Below, in pieces: positions 32,099 through 40,542 of a DNA stretch of 64,000 nucleotides. The notes beneath the pieces are model-generated. The model had not been told where the DNA came from. It made no database searches and saw only the letters and a program-made list of their open reading frames with translations. A program made the translations under genes and the position numbers. The number at the start of each line of letters is the position of its first letter. Within the stretch, counting starts at the first letter, position 1. The stretch spans positions 248,001-312,000 of the forward strand of contig NZ_JABBND010000001.1 of the NCBI RefSeq assembly GCF_012933465.1. Direction: 5' to 3'. The DNA is from Actinomycetospora sp. TBRC 11914 (GTDB lineage Bacteria; Actinomycetota; Actinomycetes; Mycobacteriales; Pseudonocardiaceae).

Positions 32099-32778
32099 GC
32101 ACGGAGACGATCACCGTCGACCTCGCCTCGGGGTCGGTGCGGGCGCTCAACGCCGAGCTGCACGATCCGTCGGCGAAGCTCTACGAGGTGCGCAACCCGG
32201 CCGGCGCGCACGCCGTCGCCGCCGGGATCGACCGCGGGATCACCGTGGACGTCCGCGGCCACGTCGGCTACTACGCGGCCGGCATGAACGACGGCGGCAT
32301 CGTGACGATCCACGGCAACGCGGGCACCGGGGTCGCCGAGAACATGATGTCCGGGACGGTCCGGGTCACCGGCGACGTCTCGCAGTCGGCCGGGGCGACC
32401 GCGCACGGCGGGCTGCTCGTGATCGGCGGCAGCGCCTCGATGCGGTGCGGCATCTCGATGAAGGGCGTGGACATCGTCGTCGGCGGCTCCGTCGGCCCGA
32501 TGAGCGCGTTCATGGCGCAGGCCGGCCGCATGGTCGTCTGCGGCGACGCCGGCGACGGGCTCGGCGACTCGATCTACGAGGCCCGCCTCTACGTCCGCGG
32601 CACCGTCGGGGCCCTCGGCGCGGACTGCGTCGAGAAGGAGGTGCGCGACGAGCACCGCTCCGAGCTCGCCGAGCTCCTCGCGGCGGCCGGCCTGGAGCAC
32701 GACGTGGCGCAGTTCCGCCGGTACGGCTCGGCGCGCCGGCTCTACCACTTCCACTCCGAGCAGGCAGGGGCGTACTGA
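32086..32778 (+). CDS. GXGXG-domain glutamate synthase subunit, MgsB/GlxC-like
   Basis: A 230-residue beta-helix protein equivalent to the C-terminal domain of the glutamate synthase large subunit: GHVGYYAAGMNDGGIVTIHGNAG, then VTGDVSQSAGATAHGG, then VVCGDAGDGLGDSIYEA show the repeated G-x-G spacing. As a separate polypeptide it is typical of the three-subunit N-methylglutamate synthase/Glx assemblies. The ATG at 32086 overlaps the amidotransferase end by 13 bp, and its stop overlaps the next start (ATGA). Confidence 0.9.
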   Translation: MAALGTETITVDLASGSVRALNAELHDPSAKLYEVRNPAGAHAVAAGIDRGITVDVRGHVGYYAAGMNDGGIVTIHGNAGTGVAENMMSGTVRVTGDVSQSAGATAHGGLLVIGGSASMRCGISMKGVDIVVGGSVGPMSAFMAQAGRMVVCGDAGDGLGDSIYEARLYVRGTVGALGADCVEKEVRDEHRSELAELLAAAGLEHDVAQFRRYGSARRLYHFHSEQAGAY

Positions 32779-34145
32779 TGGCGCTGGAACATTCCCCGTC
32801 GCTGCGAGAATCAGCGACCTTCGACCGCGGGGTCATCGCCGAGATCCAGCGCGCCGCCGAGACCGGCGTCTACGACATCCGCGGCTGGGGCGCCAAGCGC
32901 GCCGTCCCCCACTTCGACGACCTGCTCTTCCTCGGCGCCTCCATGTCGCGCTACCCGCTCGAGGGCTACCGCGAGCGCTGCGACACCGACGTCGTCCTCG
33001 GGACCCGCAACGCCCGCTACCCCCTGCACCTGCAGACCCCGGTGACGATCGCCGGGATGAGCTTCGGCGCCCTCTCCGGCCAGGCGAAGGAGGCCCTCGG
33101 GCGGGGCGCCTCCGAGGTCGGCACCAGTACGACGACGGGTGACGGCGGCATGACGCCCGAGGAACGCGGCCAGTCGAAGACGCTCGTCTACCAGTACCTG
33201 CCCAGCCGCTACGGCATGAACCCGACCGACCTGCGCAAGGCCGACGCCATCGAGGTCGTCCTCGGGCAGGGCGCGAAGCCCGGCGGTGGCGGGATGCTGC
33301 TCGGCCAGAAGATCTCCGACCGGGTCGCCGGCATGCGCACCCTGCCCGCGGGCATCGACCAGCGCAGCGCCTGCCGCCACCCCGACTGGACCGGCCCCGA
33401 CGACCTCGCCATCAAGATCCTCGAACTGCGCGAGATCACCGACTGGGAGAAGCCGGTCTACGTCAAGGTCGGCGCCACCCGCACCTACTACGACGTCAAG
33501 CTCGCGGTCGCGGCCGGCGCGGACGTCGTCGTCGTCGACGGCATGCAGGGCGGCACCGCCGCCACCCAGGACGTGTTCATCGAGCACGTCGGCATCCCGA
33601 CCCTCGCCGCGATCCCGCAGGCCACGGCGGCCCTGCAGGAGCTCGGCCTGCACCGCCACGGCGTCCAGCTCATCGTCTCCGGCGGCATCCGCAGCGGCGC
33701 CGACGTCGCCAAGGCCATGGCCCTGGGGGCCGACGCGGTGGCGATCGGGACCGCGGCGCTGATCGCGCTGGGCGACAACTCCCCGGAGTACGCGGCGGAG
33801 TACGAGGCCCTCGGGACCGCGGCCGGCTGCTACGACGACTTCCAGGACGGCCGCGACCCGGCCGGGATCACCACCCAGGACCCGGAGCTCGCGTCCCGGC
33901 TCGACCCGATCCGCGCGGGGAAGCAGCTCGCGAACTACCTGCGGGTGCTGACGATGGAGGCGCAGACGATCGCGCGGGCCTGTGGCAAGTCGCACGTGCG
34001 GCACCTGGAGCCCGAGGACCTCGTCGCGCTCACGGTCGAGGCCGCCGCGATGGCCCGCGTACCGCTCGCGGGTACCGACTGGATCCCGGGAGCCGGACAC
34101 GGAGCGGAGCGGAGCTGGACCCAGGGAAGGGGCCACCATGCCTGA
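32778..34145 (+). CDS. FMN-binding glutamate synthase-type subunit, MgsC/GlxD-like
   Basis: A 455-residue alpha/beta barrel equal to the central FMN domain of glutamate synthase: TPVTIAGMSFGALSGQAKEAL, STTTGDGGMTPEERGQSK, QGAKPGGGGMLLGQK, VVVVDGMQGGTAATQDVF, and IVSGGIRSGADVAKAMALGADAVAIGTAAL (phosphate site). It would use glutamine-derived ammonia, or an amine, with 2-oxoglutarate to form (N-methyl)glutamate. Iron-sulphur cysteines are few but some are present (CRHP, GCYDD, ACGKSH). Starts at the ATGA overlap; ends 8 bp inside the next gene. Confidence 0.92.
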   Translation: MALEHSPSLRESATFDRGVIAEIQRAAETGVYDIRGWGAKRAVPHFDDLLFLGASMSRYPLEGYRERCDTDVVLGTRNARYPLHLQTPVTIAGMSFGALSGQAKEALGRGASEVGTSTTTGDGGMTPEERGQSKTLVYQYLPSRYGMNPTDLRKADAIEVVLGQGAKPGGGGMLLGQKISDRVAGMRTLPAGIDQRSACRHPDWTGPDDLAIKILELREITDWEKPVYVKVGATRTYYDVKLAVAAGADVVVVDGMQGGTAATQDVFIEHVGIPTLAAIPQATAALQELGLHRHGVQLIVSGGIRSGADVAKAMALGADAVAIGTAALIALGDNSPEYAAEYEALGTAAGCYDDFQDGRDPAGITTQDPELASRLDPIRAGKQLANYLRVLTMEAQTIARACGKSHVRHLEPEDLVALTVEAAAMARVPLAGTDWIPGAGHGAERSWTQGRGHHA

Positions 34146-35316
34146 GGTCGTCATCGTCGGGGGCGGCCTCGAGGGCTGTGCCACCGCGTGGGCGCTGGCG
34201 CAGCGCGGCGTGACCGACGTCGTGATCGTCGAGCGCGCCACCGTGGGCGCCGGCGGCACCGGGAAGTCGTCGGGCGTCGTCCGCTGCCACTACGGCGTCT
34301 CCTCGCTGGCCGCCATGGCCGACCGCGCGCTCGACGTGCTCGAGAACGCCGAGGAGGTCCTCGGCACCGACGTCGGCTTCCACCAGACCGGCTACGTCGT
34401 GGGCGTCGGGCCGCAGAACGTCGACGCCCTGCAGGCCTCGCTGGCCGACCAGCGCGCCGTCGGGGTCCGCACCGAGGACATCGACCGCGACGAGGTGGCG
34501 CGGCTGTGGCCGGTCGCCGACCTCGAGCCCTTCGCGGCGTTCGCGTACGAGCCCCGGGGCGGGTACGGCGACGCCTACCGGACCGCCCAGGCGTTCGCCG
34601 CCGCCGCCCGCGGTCAGGGTGTCCGGCTGCGGCAGGGCGCGACGGTGGCCGAGATCCTCGTGACCGGGGGCCGCGCCCGCGGCGTCCGGCTCGCCGACGG
34701 CGAGGAGATCCCCGCCGGCCACGTCGTCGTCACCGCCGGGCCGTGGTCGGTGCCGCTGCTCGCCGCCCACGGGATCGACCTCCCGATCACGGTGCACCGC
34801 GAGCAGATCGTGCTCATCGACCCCGGCCAGGACCTCGGCCCCGTGCCGGTGTTCTCCGACCTGGTGTCGCTGCAGTACGTCCGCCCGGAGAGTGGCGGGG
34901 AGATCCTCTTCGGCAACTCCGACCTCTCGAGGCTCGAGCCCGCCGACCCCGACCGGTACTCCAACCAGGCCGACGAGCACGCCCTCGACGTGGCGGTGGA
35001 GAAGGTCGGGACCCGGTTCCCCGGCCTCGTGGACGCCGCGATCAGCTCCAGCTACGCCGGCTGCTACGACGTCACCCCGGACTTCAACCCGGCGATCTCC
35101 GAGACCCCGGTCGAGGCACTCGTCGTCGCCGCGGGGTTCTCCGGGCACGGATTCAAGATCTCGCCGTCGGTGGGGCGCCTGGTCGCCGATCTCGTCGTCG
35201 ACGGCAAGAGCAGCGACCCGGACGTCCCCGAGTCGGACTTCCGCCTGTCCCGCTTCGCCGAGGGGAACCTGCTGACGAGCCCCCACCCCTACGTCGGGGC
35301 GGGACAGATGCGATGA
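34138..35316 (+). CDS. FAD-dependent amine oxidase/dehydrogenase (sarcosine oxidase beta-like, DAO family)
   Basis: A 392-residue DAO-fold flavoprotein. The N-terminal FAD motif is VVIVGGGLEGCATAWALAQRG; SGVVRCHYGVSSL follows the usual SSG(G)xxR flavin-adjacent block, and FSGHGFKISPSVGRL near the C-terminus is the typical closing motif. It resembles sarcosine oxidase/dehydrogenase beta subunits and could oxidise N-methylglutamate or a similar secondary amino acid. The four-subunit N-methylglutamate dehydrogenase (MgdABCD) is absent, so this protein may act as a one-subunit substitute. Overlaps its neighbours at both ends. Confidence 0.9.
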   Translation: MPEVVIVGGGLEGCATAWALAQRGVTDVVIVERATVGAGGTGKSSGVVRCHYGVSSLAAMADRALDVLENAEEVLGTDVGFHQTGYVVGVGPQNVDALQASLADQRAVGVRTEDIDRDEVARLWPVADLEPFAAFAYEPRGGYGDAYRTAQAFAAAARGQGVRLRQGATVAEILVTGGRARGVRLADGEEIPAGHVVVTAGPWSVPLLAAHGIDLPITVHREQIVLIDPGQDLGPVPVFSDLVSLQYVRPESGGEILFGNSDLSRLEPADPDRYSNQADEHALDVAVEKVGTRFPGLVDAAISSSYAGCYDVTPDFNPAISETPVEALVVAAGFSGHGFKISPSVGRLVADLVVDGKSSDPDVPESDFRLSRFAEGNLLTSPHPYVGAGQMR

Positions 35317-35963
35317 CCGACGGACCGGACACCGGCCCGGCGACCCGGGAGGTCAGCGCGGCCCGGTCCCAGGAGGGGAAGCTCGAGCGGGCCATCGGCC
35401 ACCGGGTGCGCCGGCTCCGCCAGGAGTCCGGGGCCACGCTCGCCGAGATGGCGGTGCGGACCGGCATCTCCAAGCCGATGCTCTCGAAGATCGAGCACGC
35501 CCAGACCTCCTGCAGCCTCACCACCCTCGCCCGCCTCGCCGACGCCCTCGACGTGCCCGTCACCTCGTTCTTCCGCGGCGCCGACGGGGAACGGGAGGCG
35601 GTGTACACCCCGGCGGGCGCCGGGCCGCGCATCGTCGCCCGCGGCACCCGCGTGGGCCACGACTACACGCTGCTCGGCTCGCTGCGCGGACCGCACAAGC
35701 GCCAGGAGGCCCACCTGGTGACGCTGACCGAGCAGAGCGAGGTGTTCCCGCTCTTCCAGCACCCCGGCCACGAGCTGCTGTACATGCTCGAGGGCGTGAT
35801 GGTCTACGCCCACGGCGAGTCGAGCTACACGATGCGCCCGGGCGACGCGCTCCAGCTCGACGGCGAGGGTCTCCACGGTCCGCAGGAGCTGGTCGAGCTC
35901 CCGATCCGCTTCCTCTCCGTCCTCGCCCACGGCGACGACGGTGCCGATCCGTGCGACGAGTAG
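35313..35963 (+). CDS. XRE-family regulator with C-terminal cupin domain
   Basis: A 216-residue regulator. Residues about 22-80 form the XRE helix-turn-helix (IGHRVRRLRQESGATLAEMA, GISKPMLSKIEHAQTSCSLTTLARLADAL). Residues about 110-205 form a cupin (HELLYMLEGVMVYAHGESSYTMRPGDALQLDGEGLHGPQEL). This architecture is common in regulators of amine and polyamine use (PuuR-like). Its start overlaps the amine oxidase stop (ATGA), making it the last gene of the glutamine synthetase operon, and it probably autoregulates it. Confidence 0.93.
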   Translation: MTDGPDTGPATREVSAARSQEGKLERAIGHRVRRLRQESGATLAEMAVRTGISKPMLSKIEHAQTSCSLTTLARLADALDVPVTSFFRGADGEREAVYTPAGAGPRIVARGTRVGHDYTLLGSLRGPHKRQEAHLVTLTEQSEVFPLFQHPGHELLYMLEGVMVYAHGESSYTMRPGDALQLDGEGLHGPQELVELPIRFLSVLAHGDDGADPCDE

Positions 35964-36014
35964 GGCGCGCTTAGGGTTCCCGGGTCGGCGGCGTTCGTCC
36001 GCGCGGGGACAGGG

Positions 36015-36746
36015 GTGACGGTGCACGGGTACGGACCGCTCTTCGCGCTGCTCTCGGTGGCCTCCACCGCGGCGGGCGGGTTCCTCGCGCTGCGCCTGCG
36101 AAGCCGGCTGGGTGCGGTGATGGCCTTCACCGGGGGCGTCGTGCTCGGTGTCGCGCTGTTCGACCTGGCGCCCGAGGCGATCGAGCAGCTCGGGTCGGCC
36201 GGCACGCCGCGCACGGTCGGGCTCGCGATGGGCATCGGCTACCTCGGGTTCCTCGTGCTCAGCCGGCTGGCCGTGCTCCACCACCGCGACGCGCCCGACG
36301 ACGCGGCCGCCCACCGCCCGGTCGGCGGGCTGGGCGCGGCCGCGCTGTCGTTCCACAGCCTCCTCGACGGGTTCGGCATCGGCGCCGGGTTCGCCATCTC
36401 CCCCGAGGTCGGGGCGTTCGTGCTGGTCGCGGTCGTCGCCCACGACTTCGCCGACGGCATGAACACGGTGACGTTCGTGCTCTCCCAGCACCAGCGGCCG
36501 AGCCGCGCCCGGGCCTGGCTGGCGGTCGACGCGATCGCCCCCGAGATCGGCGCGCTCATCGGCGCCGCGGTCCCGCTGTCCGGCCAGGCCTACGCGCTGG
36601 GGCTCGCCGCGTTCGCCGGCGTCTTCCTGATGATCGGCGCGGGCGAGCTGCTGACCCAGGCGCACGAGGAGTCGTCGCTGCCGCGGCTGGCGCTGACCGT
36701 CGTCGGTGCCGCCTTCATCTTCGTGGTCACCGGGCTCGTCGGCTGA
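36015..36746 (+). CDS. ZIP-family-like metal transporter
   Basis: A 243-residue membrane protein with about eight hydrophobic segments. Two adjacent polar motifs inside helices, SFHSLLDGFGIGAG and VAVVAHDFADGMN, match the metal-binding helices 4 and 5 of ZIP (zinc/iron permease) proteins (HS..DG and H-[ED]..DG). GTG at 36015 starts the frame. It is 51 bp after the XRE gene and followed by a hairpin; a functional link to the amine operon is unlikely. Metal specificity cannot be read. Confidence 0.82.
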   Translation: MTVHGYGPLFALLSVASTAAGGFLALRLRSRLGAVMAFTGGVVLGVALFDLAPEAIEQLGSAGTPRTVGLAMGIGYLGFLVLSRLAVLHHRDAPDDAAAHRPVGGLGAAALSFHSLLDGFGIGAGFAISPEVGAFVLVAVVAHDFADGMNTVTFVLSQHQRPSRARAWLAVDAIAPEIGALIGAAVPLSGQAYALGLAAFAGVFLMIGAGELLTQAHEESSLPRLALTVVGAAFIFVVTGLVG

Positions 36747-36765
36747 GACGTCGGGCCCGCCCGGG

Positions 36766-36791
36766 CGAGGGGCACTGGACGCGACCCCTCG
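36766..36791. terminator. Hairpin after the ZIP-like gene
   Basis: CGAGGGG (36766-36772) pairs with CCCCTCG (36785-36791) around a 12-nt loop, and GC-rich flanks could extend the stem. It starts 20 bp after the stop codon. No T-tract. Confidence 0.45.
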
Positions 36792-36892
36792 GGCCGCGCG
36801 GGCTGCCCGGTGTGCTCCTGATCAACGCGCGCCGGCGCGGGTGACCCGCGCGACGAACGCTCCCGTTTGAGGTCCCGCCGCGGGGCTACCCC

Positions 36893-36906
36893 GGGGTCGC
36901 GACCCC
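36893..36906. promoter_or_regulatory. Perfect 14-bp palindrome upstream of the mys operon
   Basis: GGGGTCGCGACCCC lies 74 bp before the HAD gene, in a 233-bp gap that otherwise holds only the terminator-like hairpin and promoter space. It may be an operator for the mycosporine operon; no regulator gene is encoded in the operon. Confidence 0.4.
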
Positions 36907-36979
36907 CGGCGGAACGACGTCGGGCGCCGGTCGCCCGCGCCTTCCTGCCGCATCCTCCCTCTCCTCCCGAGGTGCCCTC

Positions 36980-37657
36980 GTGCCTGCTCCGTCCGCGCTC
37001 CTGCTCGGCTCCATCAGCTCCGTCGTCGACACCTCGGAGCTCCAACGCCGCGCGTTCAATGACGCCTTCTCCCACCACGGCCTGGACTGGGAGTGGGACC
37101 GCGAGCGCTACGCGGCCATGCTGACCAGCAACGGCGGCCGCGACCGCATCGCCGAGTACGCGCGGTCGACCGGCGAGTCCGTCGACGCCGACGCCGTGCA
37201 CGCCACGAAGTCGCGGATCTTCCAGCAGCTGCTCGGGGCGTCGACCCTGCACCCGCGGCCGGGCGTCGCCGAGACCGTCCGGGCCGCGCACGAGCAGGGA
37301 CTGCGCGTCGGGCTGGTCACCTCGACCTCGAAGGAGAACGTCGCGGCGCTGCTCGAGGCGGTGCGCGACGACCTCGCGGCGGGCGAGTTCGACGTCGTCG
37401 TCGACTCGTCGCGCGTCGAGCGCACCAAGCCCGACCCCGCCGCGTACACGGTCGCGCTCGACGAGCTCGGCCTGTCCGCCGGGCAGTGCGTGGCCGTCGA
37501 GGACAACCCGGGCGGCGTCGAGGCCGCGGCCGCCGCCGAGGTCCCCTGCGTCGCGTTCCCCAACGAGAACACGGCGTCGGCCGACTTCGGTGCCGCGCTC
37601 GCCCGCGTCGAGGCCCTCGACCTGGCCCAGCTGCGCGACCTCGTCGAGAACCGCTGA
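36980..37657 (+). CDS. HAD superfamily protein lacking the catalytic aspartates
   Basis: A 225-residue HAD (CbbY/beta-phosphoglucomutase-like) protein. Motif II (VTSTSK), motif III (VERTKPDP) and motif IV ([11 protein letters not shown]) are intact. The first motif, normally DxDGT, reads GSISS (about residues 9-13), so both the nucleophile and the acid/base aspartate are gone. It probably cannot be a normal phosphatase and may bind a sugar phosphate or act as a scaffold. It is 31 bp upstream of mysA in the same direction. The GTG start at 36980 has a GAGG site. Earlier starts do not restore the motif. Confidence 0.85.
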   Translation: MPAPSALLLGSISSVVDTSELQRRAFNDAFSHHGLDWEWDRERYAAMLTSNGGRDRIAEYARSTGESVDADAVHATKSRIFQQLLGASTLHPRPGVAETVRAAHEQGLRVGLVTSTSKENVAALLEAVRDDLAAGEFDVVVDSSRVERTKPDPAAYTVALDELGLSAGQCVAVEDNPGGVEAAAAAEVPCVAFPNENTASADFGAALARVEALDLAQLRDLVENR

Positions 37658-37688
37658 GCCCGCCGATCCCCACACCAGGAGATTCCCG

Positions 37689-38915
37689 ATGGCCGCCCCA
37701 CCCCAGCCGACGCTGACCGCGACCGAGACCGCCTTCCACGTCGAGGCCTACGAGCGGATCGACTACACGCTCCGCTACGTCGACGGCGTGTTCTCCCCGG
37801 AGAACACCGAGGTCGCCGACGCCTACCGCCCGTACGGCCGCTGCCTCGCCGTCGTCGACCGGGCCGTGCACGCCCACCACGGCGCGGCGATGCAGGCCTA
37901 CTTCGACCACCACGGCATCGCCCTGACGGTGCTCCCGCTGACCATCCGCGAGCCGGACAAGTCGATGCGCACCGTCGAGCGGATCGTCGACGCGTTCGGG
38001 GAGTTCGGCCTCGTGCGCACCGAGCCCGTGCTGGTGGTCGGCGGCGGCCTGATCACCGACGTCACGGGCACCGCGTGCTCGCTCTTCCGGCGCGCGACGA
38101 ACTACATCCGCATCCCGACGACGCTCATCGGGCTCATCGACGCCAGCGTCGCGATCAAGGTCGCGGTGAACCACGGGAAGAACAAGAACCGCCTGGGCGC
38201 GTTCCACGCGTCGCAGCAGGTGATCCTCGACTTCTCGTTCCTCGAGACCCTCCCGGTCGACCAGGTCCGCAACGGCATGGCCGAGCTGGTCAAGATCGCG
38301 ACGGTCGGCAACGCCGGCATCTTCGACCTGCTCGAGAAGTACGGCGAGGACCTGCTGCACACCCGGTTCGGGCACCGCGACGGCACCGAGGAGCTGCGCG
38401 AGATCGCGCACCGGCTGACCTACGACGCGATCCACACCATGCTCGCGCTCGAGGTCCCGAACCTCCAGGAGCTCGACCTCGACCGCGTCATCGCCTTCGG
38501 GCACACCTGGAGCCCCACCCTGGAGCTCACCCCCGACCCGCCCTACTTCCACGGGCACGCCATCAGCGTGGACATGGCGCTCTCGACGACGCTGGCCGAA
38601 CGCCGCGGCTACCTCACCGCCGGCGAGCGCGACCGCGTCTTCGCGCTGCTGAGCCGGCTCGGACTGACGCTCGACAGCCCGTACCTGACGGTCGAGCTGC
38701 TGACCAGGGCGACGGACTCGATCGTCCAGACCCGCAACGGGCAGCTCCGCGCCGCCGTGCCGCGCCCCATCGGGCACTGCGTCTTCGTCAACGACCTCTC
38801 ACCCGAGGAACTGGCGGCCACCCTCGACACCCATCGCGAGCTGGTGGCGCAGTACCCCCGCGGCGGCGAGGGCGAGGACATGTTCGTCGTCCCCGACGAG
38901 GCGGGCGTCGCGTGA
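37689..38915 (+). CDS. mysA: Demethyl-4-deoxygadusol synthase (sugar phosphate cyclase)
   Basis: A 408-residue member of the 3-dehydroquinate synthase/sugar phosphate cyclase superfamily. NAD and metal blocks are [74 protein letters not shown], and the zinc ligands in [10 protein letters not shown] and [11 protein letters not shown]. It would convert sedoheptulose 7-phosphate to demethyl-4-deoxygadusol. The neighbours (O-methyltransferase, ATP-grasp, D-Ala-D-Ala-ligase-like) decide this over 2-epi-5-epi-valiolone synthase. The ATG at 37689 has an AGGAG site. The stop overlaps mysB (GTGA). Confidence 0.92.
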   Translation: MAAPPQPTLTATETAFHVEAYERIDYTLRYVDGVFSPENTEVADAYRPYGRCLAVVDRAVHAHHGAAMQAYFDHHGIALTVLPLTIREPDKSMRTVERIVDAFGEFGLVRTEPVLVVGGGLITDVTGTACSLFRRATNYIRIPTTLIGLIDASVAIKVAVNHGKNKNRLGAFHASQQVILDFSFLETLPVDQVRNGMAELVKIATVGNAGIFDLLEKYGEDLLHTRFGHRDGTEELREIAHRLTYDAIHTMLALEVPNLQELDLDRVIAFGHTWSPTLELTPDPPYFHGHAISVDMALSTTLAERRGYLTAGERDRVFALLSRLGLTLDSPYLTVELLTRATDSIVQTRNGQLRAAVPRPIGHCVFVNDLSPEELAATLDTHRELVAQYPRGGEGEDMFVVPDEAGVA

Positions 38916-39754
38916 GCGCGCCGGCGCCCCCGGTCACGGCGCCGCACGCGCCACGCCCGGTGACCCCGGTCGGGATCCTCGCCGCGGAGCTCGACGCGGT
39001 GCTCGCCCACGCTGAGGCCGGCGGGCTCGACGCGGCCGCGCTCGAGCGGCTGCGGGCCGCGCGCGACCTGGCGGCCGGGCTGGACCCCTACCTCGAGCGG
39101 GCCACCTCCCCGGAGTCGCCGGCACTGGCCGATCTCGCGCGCCGCACGGCCGCCCACGACTGGCGCGCCCACCCCGGCGACACCGGCCTGGAGCAGGAGA
39201 TGCTCTCCGGGCACGTCGAGGGGCAGCTGCTGCGCCTGCTCGTGCACGCCACCCGCGCCCGGTCGGTGCTCGAGGTCGGCATGTTCACCGGCTACTCCGC
39301 GCTGGCGATGGCCGAGGCCGTCGGCGACGACGGCCGCGTCGTCGCCTGCGAGGTCGACGCCGAGGTCGCCGCGTTCGCGAAGGAGTCGTTCGCCGCGTCG
39401 CGGGCCGGCGCGCGGATCGAGGTCCGGGTCGGGCCGGCCGCGGACACGCTGCGCGCCCTCGCCGGAGCCGGCGAGACGTTCGACCTGGTCTTCGTCGACG
39501 CCGACAAGGCCGGGTACCGCGACTACCTCGACCTGCTGCTCGGCAGCGACCTGCTCGCGCCGCACGGCCTCGTCGTCGTCGACAACACCCTCATGCAGGG
39601 GCAGCCGTGGCGCGGGACCACACCGACCGCCAACGGCGCCGCCGTCGCGGCGTTCAACGACGCGCTCGCCGCCGACCCCCGCGTCGAGCAGGTCCTCGTC
39701 CCGCTCCGCGACGGCCTCACGCTCGTCCGTCGCGTCCCCGAGGAGCCCCGGTGA
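38912..39754 (+). CDS. mysB: O-methyltransferase of 4-deoxygadusol formation
   Basis: A 280-residue class I SAM methyltransferase of the caffeoyl-CoA/catechol OMT type: [19 protein letters not shown] (SAM site), [34 protein letters not shown] (metal-binding Asp pair) and [14 protein letters not shown]. It would methylate demethyl-4-deoxygadusol to 4-deoxygadusol. The first 50 residues are a family-typical helical extension. Starts at a GTGA overlap with mysA and ends with a GTGA overlap with the dioxygenase. Confidence 0.9.
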   Translation: MSAPAPPVTAPHAPRPVTPVGILAAELDAVLAHAEAGGLDAAALERLRAARDLAAGLDPYLERATSPESPALADLARRTAAHDWRAHPGDTGLEQEMLSGHVEGQLLRLLVHATRARSVLEVGMFTGYSALAMAEAVGDDGRVVACEVDAEVAAFAKESFAASRAGARIEVRVGPAADTLRALAGAGETFDLVFVDADKAGYRDYLDLLLGSDLLAPHGLVVVDNTLMQGQPWRGTTPTANGAAVAAFNDALAADPRVEQVLVPLRDGLTLVRRVPEEPR

Positions 39755-40542
39755 TCACGGCACAGCCCCTCGACCCCGTCGGCGCCGAGATCAGCGGCCT
39801 CGCCGTGGGGCCGCTCACGCCCGAGCAGGTCGGCACCCTGCGCGACCTGCTCGCCGAGCACGGCGTCCTCGTCCTGCGCGCCCAGGACGCCGACGACGGG
39901 GCCGATCACGCGTTCACCGCGTTCCTGCGCAGCCTCGGCGAGCTGGCGTTCACCACCGGGGAGACACCGCTGCCCGGCCACCCCGACCTCAACCTGATCT
40001 CGAACGTCGGGCGCACCACGCCGCCGCGCAGCAACTTCCACATCGACACCGGCTACGTCGCCCGGCCGCCCGCCTACACCGCGCTGCGGGCGGTGGAGAT
40101 CCCCGCCCAGGGTGGCCAGACGCTGTTCAGCAACCAGTACCGGGCGCACGACACGCTCCCGGCCGACCTGCGTGACCGCGTCGCGGGCCGCACCATCCGC
40201 CACGTCGTCACCGGCCTGGACCTCGGGCCCGACGACGAGGCCGCCGCCGACCACCCGGTGCTGCGGCCCCACCCCGTCTCGGGCCGGGTCGCGCTCTACC
40301 TCGACGCCCCGAAGCGCTGCGCGGCGGTGAGCGGGATGGACGACGACGAGTCCGCCGCGACGATCGGCGCGCTCCTCGCGCACTCCACCCGCGCGGACAA
40401 CGTGTACCGGCACACCTGGCGCCCCGGCGACGTCGTCGTCTGGGACAACGGCGCCGTGCTGCACCAGGCCGACCACTCCGGGGTCGTCGGGGACCGCGTG
40501 ATGCACCGCGGGATGGTCGCGGCCTACCCGGGGGTGGCGTGA
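39751..40542 (+). CDS. TauD/TfdA-family 2-oxoglutarate dioxygenase inside the mys operon
   Basis: A 263-residue Fe(II)/2-oxoglutarate oxygenase. Iron ligands are visible as FHIDTGY (HxD) and the distal His in VLHQADHSG; the 2-oxoglutarate arginine is in VMHRGMVAAYPG. It is joined to mysB and mysC by GTGA overlaps on both sides, so it is translated with the pathway. Cyanobacterial pathways use a phytanoyl-CoA-type dioxygenase (MysH) to trim the amino acid side of mycosporine-like amino acids; this enzyme is of a different subgroup but could do a comparable tailoring step. That role is inference. Confidence 0.88.
   Translation: MITAQPLDPVGAEISGLAVGPLTPEQVGTLRDLLAEHGVLVLRAQDADDGADHAFTAFLRSLGELAFTTGETPLPGHPDLNLISNVGRTTPPRSNFHIDTGYVARPPAYTALRAVEIPAQGGQTLFSNQYRAHDTLPADLRDRVAGRTIRHVVTGLDLGPDDEAAADHPVLRPHPVSGRVALYLDAPKRCAAVSGMDDDESAATIGALLAHSTRADNVYRHTWRPGDVVVWDNGAVLHQADHSGVVGDRVMHRGMVAAYPGVA

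Noticed and set aside
37689-38915. 2-epi-5-epi-valiolone synthase of an aminocyclitol antibiotic cluster
   Set aside because: The adjacent O-methyltransferase, ATP-grasp and D-Ala-D-Ala-ligase-like genes define the mycosporine pathway instead.
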